A stretch of 64,000 nt of DNA from Clostridium facile (GCF_014297275.1 NZ_JACOQK010000001.1:2673303-2737302), one strand, 5' to 3'. Numbered from the stretch's first letter, positions 41,781 through 51,947 are shown. Notes: generated by a model from the letters alone, not told the origin. Numbers and translations: made by a program.

Positions 41781-43808
41781 ATGAGTTTAAAAAAATGGAT
41801 TTTTCACGCGGCATCGCCAGAACGTTCTGAGGAGATTTCAGAGCGATTTGGAGTGAACAACATAATAGCGGACATCCTGGCAACTAGAGGGTTTCAGGAT
41901 GAAGAAATTGAGGAATATTTCGGTCAAGGCGAATTGGAAAGCCCATTTGTTTTAAAGGACATGGACCTGGCTGTAGAACGCTTAAATCAGGCGCTGGAAA
42001 ACCAGGAAAAAATTGTAGTTTATGGGGACTATGATTGTGATGGAATTACTTCTACTTATATTTTGTACACCTATTTATTATCGATTGGAGCGGAAGTAGA
42101 GGCTTTTATTCCAGAAAGAAATGTAGGTGGCTATGGGTTAAATCAGGAAGCGATTGATCAGTTCCATGAGCAAGGAGTACAACTGCTTGTTACGGTGGAT
42201 AATGGTATTTCTGCCTTAAAAGAAGCAGATTATATTGCGGAACTTGGCATGGATCTGATCATAACTGACCACCATGCGGTAGGGGATACTTTGCCTCAAG
42301 CAGTGGCGGTTATAAACCCACATCGCAGTGACTGTCCATCAAAATTTAAAGATTTAGCTGGTGTTGGTGTTGCTTTTAAACTAATCGTGGCAATGGAAGA
42401 AGGGGATTACCAGAGCGCTTTACAATTTGCCGGGGAATTTGTAGCGATTGGGACGATCGGTGATATTGTCCCTTTGGTTGGCGAAAACCGTACTTTGGTT
42501 CAGGAAGGATTACGGCTATTAGAGTTTTCTGAAAACTTAGGGTTAAATAAATTGTTCCAAAAAGCGAAGATCCCTCGTTCCAATGTACTGGCAACTGTAA
42601 TTGCGTTTGGGATTGTCCCTCGTATTAATGCTGCTGGCCGTTTTAATATGGCTAATAAGGTGTTTGAGCTGTTTACCAGCGAGGATAAAGAAACGATAGA
42701 TACAATTTCTACCGAACTGAATGAACTCAATACAAAACGGCAACAATTGGAACAAGGTGTTATACAGGAGATTATGCAACAGATAGCGGAAAATCCGAAT
42801 TGCCTTCATGACCGTGTATTAGTATTTGCGAAAGAAGGATGGCCAAAAGGGATTTTGGGAATCGTCAGCGCAAGGATTACAGAGCGATATGGAAAGCCTT
42901 CTGTTGTAATGGAAATTGACGGGGAGTATGCAACAGGGTCTGCTAGAAGTATTGATGGGTTCTCTCTTTATCAGGCCATGTATGCCAACCGGGATTTATG
43001 TGTAAAATGGGGTGGACATTCCAAAGCCGCTGGTATGACAATTGCTACAAAAGATTTAGAGGCATTCCGGAAAGGGCTTAATTTATACGCGAAAAACCAT
43101 TTAAAACGTATGCCGGATAGTTCTTACAAGATTGACAGGGTAGTGACGTTAAAAGAACTCACCGTTGAAAATGTGGAGTCTCTTTCTGTTTTAGAACCAT
43201 TTGGATGTGAAAATCCTTCCCCATTGTTTTTGATGAAAAATGTACGTTTAGAAGAAGTGATCCCACTGGCTGGTGGGAAACACCTGAAGCTGAAATTTTT
43301 TGCTGGTACAGGAATGATGCAAGCTTTGTTGTTTGGTGTCCCACGCTCCCGTTTTTATTTCAAACGAGGGACGATGCTCAACCTGGTTGTCAGCTTGGAT
43401 ATCAATAATTTTAATGGGCGTAAAAGTGTATCCGTTAAAATTAAAGATATGCGTCCTTGCTCTTTTGAACAATATCGGTTTTTTAGCGCCAAATGGGCCT
43501 TTGAGGATATTATGCGTGGAGAGGTAGAGGATCCCAAAATAAAAGCTCGTGCATTACCAAATCGGAATGAGATTGCGGCCATTTATCGGACTCTACATAA
43601 TCTGAAAAAATTTGAGGGTAATGCGGAAAAATTGTACCTGTTAACCTTAAAAAGTGGTATGAATTATTGTAAATTATCCATTATTATTGAAATTTTAAAG
43701 GAACAAGGATTACTGGAAATGGTAGAAGATGGAAAAACTATGGTGATGAAGGAGGCTACTGCCAAAGTAAACCTTTCGGAATCTAAAATTTTGGCGCAAT
43801 TGAAATAA
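41781..43808 (+). CDS. recJ: Single-stranded-DNA exonuclease RecJ
   Basis: This 5'-3' exonuclease for recombination and mismatch repair has DHH-family motifs YGDYDCDG near 77-84, VTVDNGIS and ITDHHAVG, then the DHHA1 domain with GGHSKAAGMTI. From ATG at 41781 it is 675 aa: longer than E. coli RecJ, shorter than the Bacillus protein. A GTG four codons earlier is possible. It is upstream of relA by 19 bases, a pairing often seen in Firmicutes. Confidence 0.94.
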   Translation: MSLKKWIFHAASPERSEEISERFGVNNIIADILATRGFQDEEIEEYFGQGELESPFVLKDMDLAVERLNQALENQEKIVVYGDYDCDGITSTYILYTYLLSIGAEVEAFIPERNVGGYGLNQEAIDQFHEQGVQLLVTVDNGISALKEADYIAELGMDLIITDHHAVGDTLPQAVAVINPHRSDCPSKFKDLAGVGVAFKLIVAMEEGDYQSALQFAGEFVAIGTIGDIVPLVGENRTLVQEGLRLLEFSENLGLNKLFQKAKIPRSNVLATVIAFGIVPRINAAGRFNMANKVFELFTSEDKETIDTISTELNELNTKRQQLEQGVIQEIMQQIAENPNCLHDRVLVFAKEGWPKGILGIVSARITERYGKPSVVMEIDGEYATGSARSIDGFSLYQAMYANRDLCVKWGGHSKAAGMTIATKDLEAFRKGLNLYAKNHLKRMPDSSYKIDRVVTLKELTVENVESLSVLEPFGCENPSPLFLMKNVRLEEVIPLAGGKHLKLKFFAGTGMMQALLFGVPRSRFYFKRGTMLNLVVSLDINNFNGRKSVSVKIKDMRPCSFEQYRFFSAKWAFEDIMRGEVEDPKIKARALPNRNEIAAIYRTLHNLKKFEGNAEKLYLLTLKSGMNYCKLSIIIEILKEQGLLEMVEDGKTMVMKEATAKVNLSESKILAQLK

Positions 43809-43827
43809 AAAGATAGGGTGAAGTAAG

Positions 43828-45996
43828 ATGGAGTATACATTTCAAACATTATTGGATGTGTTAAAAGCAACCGACAGACCGTTTGATCTGGATAAAATTA
43901 CAAAGGCATATGAAGTGGCAAAAGATGCACATACAGGGCAGCTGCGTCTTTCTGGTGAACCATATGTAACCCATCCAATTGCTGTGGCTTGTATACTGGC
44001 AGAATTGGGGATGGATAACGAGTGTGTAGAAGCAGCGTTGCTGCATGATGTAGTGGAAGACACCACCGTCTCGTTGGAAGAAGTAAAAAAGAAGTTTGGG
44101 GAAGATGTTGCCTTATTGGTGGATGGCGTTACAAAACTGGGCAAAATCCCATTGACAACAAAAGAGGAACAGCAAGCAGAAAATGTCCGGAAAATGTTGC
44201 TGGCGATGGCGAAGGATATCCGTGTGGTTATTATCAAACTAGCAGACCGGTTGCACAACATGCGTACTGCGGAATTTTGGCCAGAACAAAAACAACGGGA
44301 TAAATCTTTGGAAACTATGGAGGTTTATGCGCCAATTGCCCACCGTTTGGGAATACGGCCAGTAAAAGAAGAGCTAGAGGACCTTGCATTGCAATATTTG
44401 GATCCAGTTGCTTATCGAGAAATCCAACAAAAATTAAAGGATCGCGCCCTAAACAACCAAAACTATATTGAGTATATCAAACAGAAAATTGCCGCCCGTT
44501 TACAGGAGTTAAATATTTCTGCTAAGATTGATGGACGAGTAAAAAGTATTTATGGAATTTACCGGAAAGTATATATGGCAGGGCGGGAATTTGATGAAGT
44601 ATATGATATTTATGCGATCCGTGTGATTGTGGATTCTGTGCTAGAATGTTATAATATTTTAGGTGCGATGCACGATTTATTTACACCGATTCCAAACCGA
44701 TTTAAAGATTATATTTCGATGCCAAAACCGAATATGTATCAATCATTGCATACTACCGTGATTGCTAAAGAAGGGATTCCGTTCGAAATTCAGATTAGGA
44801 CATGGGAAATGCACTATACCGCGGAATATGGGATTGCCGCACATTGGAAATACAAAGAAGGAATCCGTGGAAAAGATAATCTGGAAGAGCGTTTGGCGTG
44901 GGTAAGGCAGATTATTGAAGCACAGCAAGAATCCCAAGATGCGGAAGATATTATGCAAAGTATCAAAACCGATATTGGTTCAGAGGAAGTTTTTGTGTTT
45001 ACCCCAAAAGGAGATGTAAAAGCATTACCAGTTGGGTCTACCGTGATTGACTTTGCATATGCGATTCACAGCGCAGTTGGGAACCGTATGATTGGTGCAA
45101 AAATTGATGGACGTATTGTATCATTAGACACTAAGTTGAAAACTGGTCAAGTGGTTGAAATTATCACCATTAAGTCGGAAAATCATGGTCCAAGTAGAAA
45201 CTGGCTAAAAATTGTCGCTACCAGTGAAGCACGCAGTAAAATCCGTTCCTGGTTTAAAAAAGAACGCAGGGAAGAGAATATTGTAGAAGGAAAAGCAGAA
45301 TTAGAACGAGAATTAAAACGCAATAAAATTTATCTCCCGGATGAACAAATGGCAGAATTTTTGGAAGGAATGTGCAAAAAAAACCATTGCGAAAACCTGG
45401 AAGAATTTTATGCTGCCATTGGATATGGAGGTATCAGTTTATCCAAAATTATTCCAAGGGTCAAAGAAGCATATATTAAACTGATTAAATCAGAACAGGA
45501 ACCTGTTTCAGAAGCCCCAAAAATTACTCATACCAAAGCAACGAGCGGGGTAATTGTAGAAGGGATTGATAATTGCTTGGTGAAATTTGCCCAGTGTTGT
45601 AATCCTTTGCCAGGCGACGATATTATTGGATTTATCACCCGTGGCCATGGGGTCTCAATTCACAAAAAAGATTGTGTCAATGTGCTTTCTTCTATGAAAG
45701 ACCCTTCTCAGGTAGACCGTTGGATTCATGTTCGTTGGGAGCAATCCGCACCAACCAGTTATCGTTCCACTTTGGATATTGTGGCAGATTCCCGCACAGG
45801 GCTATTAGCTGATGTCAGCGTGGTTTTGGCAAACTTTAGGGTACCAATTCACGAAATTAATGCTCGCGAACTCAAAAATGGAAATGCCAATATTGTGGTT
45901 ACCATTGCGATTGCGGGTGTAGAACAGTTAAATAACATTATCCAAAGAATCCATAAGATTGAAGGAGTTATCTCAGTAGAGCGTGCGAATAAATAG
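43828..45996 (+). CDS. relA: Bifunctional (p)ppGpp synthetase/hydrolase (Rel)
   Basis: The 722-aa stringent-response enzyme has an intact HD hydrolase domain (HDVVEDT at 73-79), a synthetase domain with the KPNMYQSLHT motif near 305, a TGS domain (VFTPKGDVKALP) near 390, a Cys-containing zinc-finger-like region (FAQCCNPLPGDDI) and a C-terminal ACT domain. Both active sites look complete, so it should make and degrade (p)ppGpp. It sits between recJ and dtd, the usual Firmicutes neighbourhood. Confidence 0.96.
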   Translation: MEYTFQTLLDVLKATDRPFDLDKITKAYEVAKDAHTGQLRLSGEPYVTHPIAVACILAELGMDNECVEAALLHDVVEDTTVSLEEVKKKFGEDVALLVDGVTKLGKIPLTTKEEQQAENVRKMLLAMAKDIRVVIIKLADRLHNMRTAEFWPEQKQRDKSLETMEVYAPIAHRLGIRPVKEELEDLALQYLDPVAYREIQQKLKDRALNNQNYIEYIKQKIAARLQELNISAKIDGRVKSIYGIYRKVYMAGREFDEVYDIYAIRVIVDSVLECYNILGAMHDLFTPIPNRFKDYISMPKPNMYQSLHTTVIAKEGIPFEIQIRTWEMHYTAEYGIAAHWKYKEGIRGKDNLEERLAWVRQIIEAQQESQDAEDIMQSIKTDIGSEEVFVFTPKGDVKALPVGSTVIDFAYAIHSAVGNRMIGAKIDGRIVSLDTKLKTGQVVEIITIKSENHGPSRNWLKIVATSEARSKIRSWFKKERREENIVEGKAELERELKRNKIYLPDEQMAEFLEGMCKKNHCENLEEFYAAIGYGGISLSKIIPRVKEAYIKLIKSEQEPVSEAPKITHTKATSGVIVEGIDNCLVKFAQCCNPLPGDDIIGFITRGHGVSIHKKDCVNVLSSMKDPSQVDRWIHVRWEQSAPTSYRSTLDIVADSRTGLLADVSVVLANFRVPIHEINARELKNGNANIVVTIAIAGVEQLNNIIQRIHKIEGVISVERANK

Positions 45997-46019
45997 AAGA
46001 ATAGCAAGGAGACAAACCA

Positions 46020-46478
46020 ATGAAAGCAATTTTACAACGTACTACCCATTCCAGTGTATCCATTGACGGAGAAATAGTTGGGGAAATTCAACAAGGGTTT
46101 ATGGTATTGTTGGGAATTATAGAAGGGGATACCAAAAAAGAAGCAGATACCCTTGCCACAAAACTGGCAGGACTTCGGGTATTTTCTGACGAGCAGGATA
46201 GAATGAATCTTTCTTTGCAAGATATCAACGGTGGAATTTTGTTGGTATCCAATTTTACTTTGGGTGCAGACTGCAAAAAAGGGCGTAGGCCTTCTTTTTC
46301 TAAGGCTGCCAGGCCAGAAGTGGCGAAACCACTATACGAATATTTTATTCAACAGCTACACATAAATGGAGTGGAACAGGTGGAGACTGGTGAGTTTGGA
46401 GCGGATATGGAATTGAACATTACCAATGATGGACCTGTTACCATTATTTTGGATACTGACGAACTAATTGTCAAATAA
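46020..46478 (+). CDS. dtd: D-aminoacyl-tRNA deacylase
   Basis: The 152-aa enzyme removes D-amino acids wrongly attached to tRNA. The N-terminal MKAILQRTTHSSVSIDG and the motifs SNFTLGADCKKGRRPSF and TNDGPVTI match DTD. The usual SQFTL reads SNFTL here. The catalytic Thr-containing segment is kept. It follows relA by 23 bases with AAGGAG ahead of the ATG, and a hairpin follows it. Confidence 0.94.
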   Translation: MKAILQRTTHSSVSIDGEIVGEIQQGFMVLLGIIEGDTKKEADTLATKLAGLRVFSDEQDRMNLSLQDINGGILLVSNFTLGADCKKGRRPSFSKAARPEVAKPLYEYFIQQLHINGVEQVETGEFGADMELNITNDGPVTIILDTDELIVK

Positions 46479-46486
46479 GGTTGTTT

Positions 46487-46535
46487 TTACCGCAGGAAAT
46501 CTTGGAATAAAACAGATTTTCTGCGGTAATCGTTT
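46487..46535 (+). terminator. Hairpin after dtd
   Basis: The 16-bp arms 46487-46502 and 46514-46529 pair with one G-U. The following TCGTTTTCATATT is only moderately T-rich, so termination may be partial. Confidence 0.6.
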
Positions 46536-46559
46536 TCATATTAAGGAGTGATGGATACC

Positions 46560-47189
46560 ATGAAGATAAAACAATATGTATTAGGTCCGGTACAAACCAA
46601 CTGTTTTGTTGTATACAACGACCAAAATCAGGCAGCTATCATTGACCCAGGTGCGAATGGAGCACAGATTGTAGATGCTGTCCAAAAGGATGGAAAAGAA
46701 ATTACGATGGTATTGTTAACCCACGGACATTTTGACCATATTGGTGGGGTACATGAAATCCAAGAAAAGACCAATTGTAAAGTATATATCCATGAACAGG
46801 ATCAGGAGTTACTGCAAGATCCTAGCAAAAATTTATCCAAATTGTTCCAGAAGGTAATATCGAAGAATTTTACCTCTGCGGAAGCAGATGTTTTGTTGAA
46901 AGATGGAGATACGATTCCATTTGGAGAAATCACCTTCCATGTAATGCACACACCAGGACATTCTAGGGGAAGCTGTATGTATTTGACAGATGGTGTTATT
47001 TTCTCTGGGGATACTATATTTAAACGAGAAATCGGACGCAATGATACCTATGGTGGAGACCCTGTGGCACAGCAAAAATCATTGCAACGGATTGCTGCAA
47101 TTCCAGGGGATTCTATTATTTGTACAGGGCATGGTGAAAATACTACTTTGGAGGAAGAAAAAAAATATAATCCTTATTTTCCTCGGTAG
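46560..47189 (+). CDS. Metallo-beta-lactamase-fold hydrolase (glyoxalase II-like)
   Basis: The 209-aa zinc hydrolase has the THGHFDHIGG metal motif, later HTPGHSRGS, GDTIFKREIGR and CTGHGE. This matches YcbL/GloB-like small MBL proteins that may hydrolyse thioesters. ATG at 46560 is taken, with AAGGAG about 11 bases upstream; GTG 46548 and ATG 46551 are too near that site. This gene commonly lies between dtd and hemZ in Clostridia. Confidence 0.88.
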   Translation: MKIKQYVLGPVQTNCFVVYNDQNQAAIIDPGANGAQIVDAVQKDGKEITMVLLTHGHFDHIGGVHEIQEKTNCKVYIHEQDQELLQDPSKNLSKLFQKVISKNFTSAEADVLLKDGDTIPFGEITFHVMHTPGHSRGSCMYLTDGVIFSGDTIFKREIGRNDTYGGDPVAQQKSLQRIAAIPGDSIICTGHGENTTLEEEKKYNPYFPR

Positions 47190-47213
47190 GTAAAAAGTAA
47201 GAAGGGAATCTGT

Positions 47214-48671
47214 ATGAAACTCAGTTTAATTGGCCACAATCATAAATATCAAATTGAAAGTTTAATTAAAATATTTTTTCCCACGGTCCGCTTTTCAGAC
47301 CATGACCAATCTGGGACAGAGAAAGATTGGGTGATTACCCGCAAAAAACAGGGAAAACACCACATTTATTTGCTGGCCATTGCCTGTTTGAATGGAAAAA
47401 AACAGGCTGCGCATTTTGTAATGGCACAGGATGTTTCGGAACAGGAAGCCCGTTTGCAGCTTTGCGCCGCGTTATATTTAGCCTTATCCCGTTTGTTGAA
47501 TCGCCAGTTGCCGTGGGGGATGATGACGGGAATACGACCGGTGAAAACGGTCCATCAGTTGATGGAGCAGGGAAATTCTCCTGAACAAGTAAGAAAAATT
47601 TTAAAAACCAAATATTTTGTCAGTGATGAAAAAATTGATTTATGTCTAAAAACCTTTTCCGTACAGCAAAGGTGCTTTGTAATGGAATGTCAGCCCAAAG
47701 TATTTAGTTTATATATTTCCATTCCTTTTTGCCCTACAAGATGTAGTTATTGCTCCTTTGTTTCTCAGGCAATTGCGACCAAAGCGTCGATAGAATTGAT
47801 GAGGGAATATGTCAAAAATCTAATAGCCGAACTAGCAGTAACCGGAGAGATTGTGAAAAATCTTGGTTTAAAGTTGGAATCAGTTTATTTTGGCGGCGGA
47901 ACACCTACCGCGTTGAGTGCAGAACTGTTGGAAGAACTTTTTGTCTGTATCCAAAAGCATTTTGACCTTAGTCAGTTATCGGAATACACAGTGGAAGCTG
48001 GTCGTCCGGATACGATTACACTGGAAAAATTACAAGTATTAAAGAAATATCGAGTATCCCGTATTAGTATTAATCCGCAAAGCTTCAATGATGAAGTGTT
48101 GCGGAATGTAGGGCGGAAGCATACAGCGCAGGATGTAATAGATTGTTACCAGATGGCTCGGAAATTAGGGATTTCCTGCATTAACATGGATTTGATTGCA
48201 GGGCTGCCTTTGGAAAGCTTAGAGAGCTTCCAACATTCGATTGATCAGGCAATTGCTTTACAACCAGAAAATATTACGGTACATACCCTTACTATCAAAC
48301 GGTCTTCTGATTTTTATGCAGCAGGGGAAAAACCCAATCGGAACAGCCTGGTTGCAGAAATGGTTTCTTATGCTGGAAATCATCTGCGACAAGCAGGATA
48401 TATGCCCTATTACCTTTATCGGCAGAAAAATATGATTGATAACCTGGAAAATGTAGGATATTCCAAACCGGGATTTGAAAGCCCTTATAATGTGTATATC
48501 ATGGAAGAAAATCAGACTATTTTGGCGGTGGGCGCTGGTGCTGTTACAAAATTAGTAGATGAAACAGGGATTTCCCGTATTTTTAACTATAAATATCCAT
48601 ATGAATACAACAATGGATTTAGCGAGATGATTCGCCGGAAACAGCAGGTGGTGAATTTTTATGAGAAATGA
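47214..48671 (+). CDS. hemZ: Oxygen-independent coproporphyrinogen dehydrogenase HemZ-like
   Basis: The 485-aa radical SAM protein has an N-terminal HemZ-specific part of about 160 residues (with MMTGIRPVK). The cluster motif PFCPTRCSYCSF follows (C173, C177, C180), then YFGGGTPT and the HemN-type C-terminal region. In Bacillus HemZ takes part in anaerobic haem synthesis. Other haem genes are not in view, so the true reaction here is unproven. It overlaps the next gene by 11 bases. Confidence 0.88.
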   Translation: MKLSLIGHNHKYQIESLIKIFFPTVRFSDHDQSGTEKDWVITRKKQGKHHIYLLAIACLNGKKQAAHFVMAQDVSEQEARLQLCAALYLALSRLLNRQLPWGMMTGIRPVKTVHQLMEQGNSPEQVRKILKTKYFVSDEKIDLCLKTFSVQQRCFVMECQPKVFSLYISIPFCPTRCSYCSFVSQAIATKASIELMREYVKNLIAELAVTGEIVKNLGLKLESVYFGGGTPTALSAELLEELFVCIQKHFDLSQLSEYTVEAGRPDTITLEKLQVLKKYRVSRISINPQSFNDEVLRNVGRKHTAQDVIDCYQMARKLGISCINMDLIAGLPLESLESFQHSIDQAIALQPENITVHTLTIKRSSDFYAAGEKPNRNSLVAEMVSYAGNHLRQAGYMPYYLYRQKNMIDNLENVGYSKPGFESPYNVYIMEENQTILAVGAGAVTKLVDETGISRIFNYKYPYEYNNGFSEMIRRKQQVVNFYEK

Positions 48672-49575
48672 TCAATTTAACGTCCAAACAATAAACCTGA
48701 TGGCTATGCAAGGCGCGCACCATATTGTGGATTACTCTGAACGGAAATATCGGAATGAAATCCAGCGGGTGGCACAACGAATTAACAGCAATAAAAAATG
48801 CAAAAAAATTATTTTAATATCTGGACCTTCTGCCTCTGGAAAGACGACAACTGCCCAGTTGCTCTGTAAGGAGTTGGAGCATTTGGGGGTACAATCTGTT
48901 ATGATTTCCTTGGATGATTTTTTTCTGAATGCGGATAAAACCCCTATTTTGCCCAGTGGAGAACGGGATTTCGAAAGTGTGCGAGCACTGAATTTAAACT
49001 TGTTCCACCGTTGCTGCCAAGAACTATTGGAACAGAAATGGACTCGTATCCCTTGTTATGACTTTAAACAGGGAAAACGTTCTGGAGATCGTTTTTTGGA
49101 GATTACCAATCATGTTGTGATTGTAGAAGGGATTCATGCATTAAACCCATTAATGATTCCAGAAGGCAAAGAGAAAAATATTTACCGGGTTTATATTTCC
49201 GTCCAAAGTGAATATGAATCCGATGGGCAGATTGTATTGACATCCAGAAATATTAGATTGATGCGTCGAATTTTGCGGGATAGCAAACATAGAAATGCCT
49301 CTGCGAAAAAAACGTTGCAGATGTGGCGGAATGTGGTGGAAGGGGAACGAAAATATATTATCCCTTACCAAAATCGGGCGGATGATGTAATTGACTCCCT
49401 GCATCTTTATGAGCCGTTGCTCTATAAAGAAATGCTATTGCCACTATTGGAACAAGTACAAGACCCAGAATATCACAAAACAGTGGAAACTTTACAAAAT
49501 GCATTGCAACTTTTTGAAACAATTGGATTAGAAGAACTTCCAAGCGGTTCTCTGATTAACGAGTTTGCAAAATAA
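48661..49575 (+). CDS. Uridine-kinase-like nucleoside kinase
   Basis: The 304-aa P-loop kinase of the Udk/PRK family has Walker A GPSASGKTTT near 55-64, then SLDDFF (substrate side) and VIVEGIHALN. Many clostridial relatives carry an extra N-terminal TGS-like domain, absent here. It is coupled to hemZ by overlap. Uridine or cytidine phosphorylation is the family expectation, but substrate specificity is not visible. Confidence 0.83.
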   Translation: MRNDQFNVQTINLMAMQGAHHIVDYSERKYRNEIQRVAQRINSNKKCKKIILISGPSASGKTTTAQLLCKELEHLGVQSVMISLDDFFLNADKTPILPSGERDFESVRALNLNLFHRCCQELLEQKWTRIPCYDFKQGKRSGDRFLEITNHVVIVEGIHALNPLMIPEGKEKNIYRVYISVQSEYESDGQIVLTSRNIRLMRRILRDSKHRNASAKKTLQMWRNVVEGERKYIIPYQNRADDVIDSLHLYEPLLYKEMLLPLLEQVQDPEYHKTVETLQNALQLFETIGLEELPSGSLINEFAK

Positions 49576-49692
49576 TCCAATAAAATGGTCATTTCATTCG
49601 AAAAAGAATGGAATATCGAAATATTTTTCATATTTTGCAAATAAATTGAGCCTGATTTAAACCAAATCTTATATTTGTTCATGAAAATGTAA

Positions 49693-49721
49693 TTGAAACG
49701 ATATTTGCTTTTTACTATAAT
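49693..49721 (+). promoter_or_regulatory. Promoter of the zinc-ribbon gene
   Basis: TTGAAA (49693-49698) and TATAAT (49716-49721) are 17 bp apart. The leader is about 110 nt. Confidence 0.75.
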
Positions 49722-49838
49722 AAATAGTATTAATAAATAGAATACTGCATGTATGAGGGAGTGCTATATTCTAAGAGTATAGTAGAAATAACTAATACAC
49801 AAAACAGATACAGTAATTCTGAAAAGGAGGAATATTTT

Positions 49839-50285
49839 ATGGGTGTATGGGAAGAAATTTGGGATAAGACCAAAGATGTGGCGAATGCAGCCGGAAAAAA
49901 AACAGGTGAAATTGTAGAGATTTCAAAATACAAAATACAAGTAGCACAGATTAATGGTGACATCCGTTCCCAGTATGAAAAGTTAGGCAATGCTGTTTAT
50001 AACATGGTCAAAGCGGATTATGAAAATCCTGAACTAGTAAATTCTATTGTGGATGAGATTGATGACTTGCTAGACCATTTAAAAGAAACAGAGGATAAAA
50101 TAGCGGAACTAAAAAAAGTAATCAAATGCCCTTGCTGCGGTTATAATAATCCTCAGGAAGCTTCTTATTGTTCTAAGTGTGGATGTAAACTGGAACAACA
50201 GGAAAAATCAGATGAAATCCATGTAGAACCAGCGGAAGAACAGGATTGGATTCCAGAAGAAACGGAACAGCCACAAGAAAATTAG
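49839..50285 (+). CDS. Zinc-ribbon protein with an N-terminal coiled coil
   Basis: The 148-aa protein has a helical N-terminal half (residues 1-95, likely coiled coil, IVDEIDDLLDHLKETEDKIAELK). It is followed by a four-Cys zinc ribbon CPCCGYNNP...YCSKCGC and an acidic tail rich in Glu. ATG at 49839 follows AAAAGGAGG; an ATG 30 codons earlier has no site. Such proteins are common and uncharacterised in Clostridia. It stands alone behind its own promoter. Confidence 0.78.
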   Translation: MGVWEEIWDKTKDVANAAGKKTGEIVEISKYKIQVAQINGDIRSQYEKLGNAVYNMVKADYENPELVNSIVDEIDDLLDHLKETEDKIAELKKVIKCPCCGYNNPQEASYCSKCGCKLEQQEKSDEIHVEPAEEQDWIPEETEQPQEN

Positions 50286-50416
50286 AAAATATTTTCAATT
50301 TATCAAAAATAAATCGCAAAAACACTTGAAAAATCCTGTGTTTTCGGGTAGTATAGTAAAATGTAAGCCAAGAAACAGACTGGGCTAACATTTGTGGTAA
50401 AAGAGGATTTTATTCA

Positions 50417-51214
50417 ATGGTGGATTTTGAGCAGAAAGAGCATTACAAGATAGAAGACCTTTTGGACATCATGAAAATCCTTCGTGGGGAAAATGGTTGT
50501 CCTTGGGACCAGGTGCAGACTCACCAGTCAATCCGCAAAAATATGATTGAAGAGACCTATGAAGTCGTAGAAGCGATTGACAAGGAAGATCCCATCCTAT
50601 TACAGGAAGAATTGGGAGACGTCCTGATGCAAGTGGTATTCCATTCCCAGATTGAGGAATCGGAAGGTCGTTTTACCTTTGATGATGTTTGTGATGGGGT
50701 TTGTAAAAAGCTAATAGTACGACATCCTCATGTGTTTGGAAACCTCTCTGTTGCTGACTCCGATGAAGTGCTGACAAACTGGGATAGTATTAAACGGAAA
50801 ACAAAGGGGCAAACTTCTTTTACAGAAACATTGCAAAGTGTTCCGGCAGTACTGCCAGCTTTGATGAAAAGTGAAAAGATACAAAGCAGAGCTGCAAAAG
50901 CAGGATTTGAATACCCAAATATTGCAGGAGCAATGTATGATTTGGTCAGTGAAGTGGAAGAATTAAAACAAGCCGTTACAGATGGAAACCAGGAGAATAT
51001 AGACGAGGAATTAGGGGATGTGTTGTTTAGTTGTGTTAATGTATCCCGTTTTGCAAAGATAGATAGCGAACATTCCTTAACAAAATCCTGCAACAAATTT
51101 ATTTCCCGCTTCGCTAAGGTAGAACATCTGTGTCGGGAACAAGGAATGGAAATGACTGAGGCAAGCCTGGAACAGTTAGATGAACTTTGGAAAAAAGCAA
51201 AGACCATTCAGTAA
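50417..51214 (+). CDS. mazG: Nucleoside triphosphate pyrophosphohydrolase MazG
   Basis: The 265-aa house-cleaning enzyme hydrolyses non-canonical NTPs. It has two MazG repeats. The first contains ENGCPWDQVQTHQSI and EETYEVVEAI with EELGDVLMQVVFH; the second ends with EELGDVLFSCVNVSRF. Glu-rich EExxE/ExxD sites bind Mg2+. In Bacillus the orthologue is the C-terminal part of YabN, upstream of yabO-yabP-yabQ-divIC-yabR, and the same order holds here with hup inserted. The SD is GAGG about ten bases from the ATG. Confidence 0.95.
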   Translation: MVDFEQKEHYKIEDLLDIMKILRGENGCPWDQVQTHQSIRKNMIEETYEVVEAIDKEDPILLQEELGDVLMQVVFHSQIEESEGRFTFDDVCDGVCKKLIVRHPHVFGNLSVADSDEVLTNWDSIKRKTKGQTSFTETLQSVPAVLPALMKSEKIQSRAAKAGFEYPNIAGAMYDLVSEVEELKQAVTDGNQENIDEELGDVLFSCVNVSRFAKIDSEHSLTKSCNKFISRFAKVEHLCREQGMEMTEASLEQLDELWKKAKTIQ

Positions 51215-51277
51215 TTCATAGGGGATTACCTATTGAATATATTTTTATTATTAAGTGAAAAATGGAGGTAACGCAAA

Positions 51278-51553
51278 ATGACAAAATCTGAGTTAATCAG
51301 TGTTGTAGCTTCTAAAGCAGAACTTTCAAAAAAAGACGCAGAAAAAGCAGTTGTAGCTGCAATTGAAGCAATTACAGAAGCTCTGACAGAAGGCGATAAA
51401 GTACAGCTTGTTGGATTTGGTACATTTGAAGTTCGTGAGCGTAAAGCAAGAGATGGCAGAAACCCATTAAACGGTGAACCTATGCACATTCCTGCTACAA
51501 AAGTTCCTGCTTTTAAAGCTGGAAAAGCTTTAAAAGACGCTGTTGCGAAATAA
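51278..51553 (+). CDS. hup: DNA-binding protein HU
   Basis: The 91-aa histone-like protein starts MTKSELISVVASKAELSKK. It has the DNA-arm sequence GFGTFEVRERKARDGRNP and a C-terminal PAFKAGKALKDAV. It binds DNA as a dimer and compacts the nucleoid. GGAGG lies ahead of the ATG. A clear terminator follows, though the RqcP gene starts only 31 bases later. Confidence 0.97.
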   Translation: MTKSELISVVASKAELSKKDAEKAVVAAIEAITEALTEGDKVQLVGFGTFEVRERKARDGRNPLNGEPMHIPATKVPAFKAGKALKDAVAK

Positions 51554-51564
51554 CAAATACAATC

Positions 51565-51600
51565 AATCGTCGGCTGTACTAAACTGCCGACGATTTTTAT
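51565..51600 (+). terminator. Terminator of hup
   Basis: AATCGTCGGC (51565-51574) pairs perfectly with GCCGACGATT (51586-51595) and runs into TTTTTAT. Confidence 0.88.
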
Positions 51601-51630
51601 ATCATTTTTATTTTAGATAAGGAAACATAT

Positions 51631-51876
51631 ATGCGTTTAGATAAATATTTAAAAGTAACAAGGCTAATTAAACGCCGAACAGTGGCGAATGAAGCCTGTG
51701 ATGCCAAAAGAATAGAAGTAAATGGAAAGCCAGCTAGAGCTTCCTATGATGTAAAAATTGGAGATATCATTCAAATTAACCTGGGAGCAAATCCATTGAA
51801 AGTAAAAGTGCTGAGCATTAGCGAACATGTAACCAAGGCAGATGCTTCGGACCATTACCAAGTAATAGAGGCATAA
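51631..51876 (+). CDS. rqcP: RNA-binding S4-domain protein RqcP (YabO)
   Basis: The 81-aa S4 protein begins MRLDKYLKVTRLIKRRTVANEAC and has the GKPARASYDVKIGD loop. In Bacillus RqcP assists RqcH in adding alanine tails to stalled nascent chains on the 50S subunit. Its position before yabP and yabQ matches Bacillus gene order. Confidence 0.92.
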   Translation: MRLDKYLKVTRLIKRRTVANEACDAKRIEVNGKPARASYDVKIGDIIQINLGANPLKVKVLSISEHVTKADASDHYQVIEA

Positions 51877-51947
51877 TCCACCGGATCCGGTATTTTTGTT
51901 AGGAAAAAAACATATAATGTTACTAACAAAAATATGGAGGGATTCAG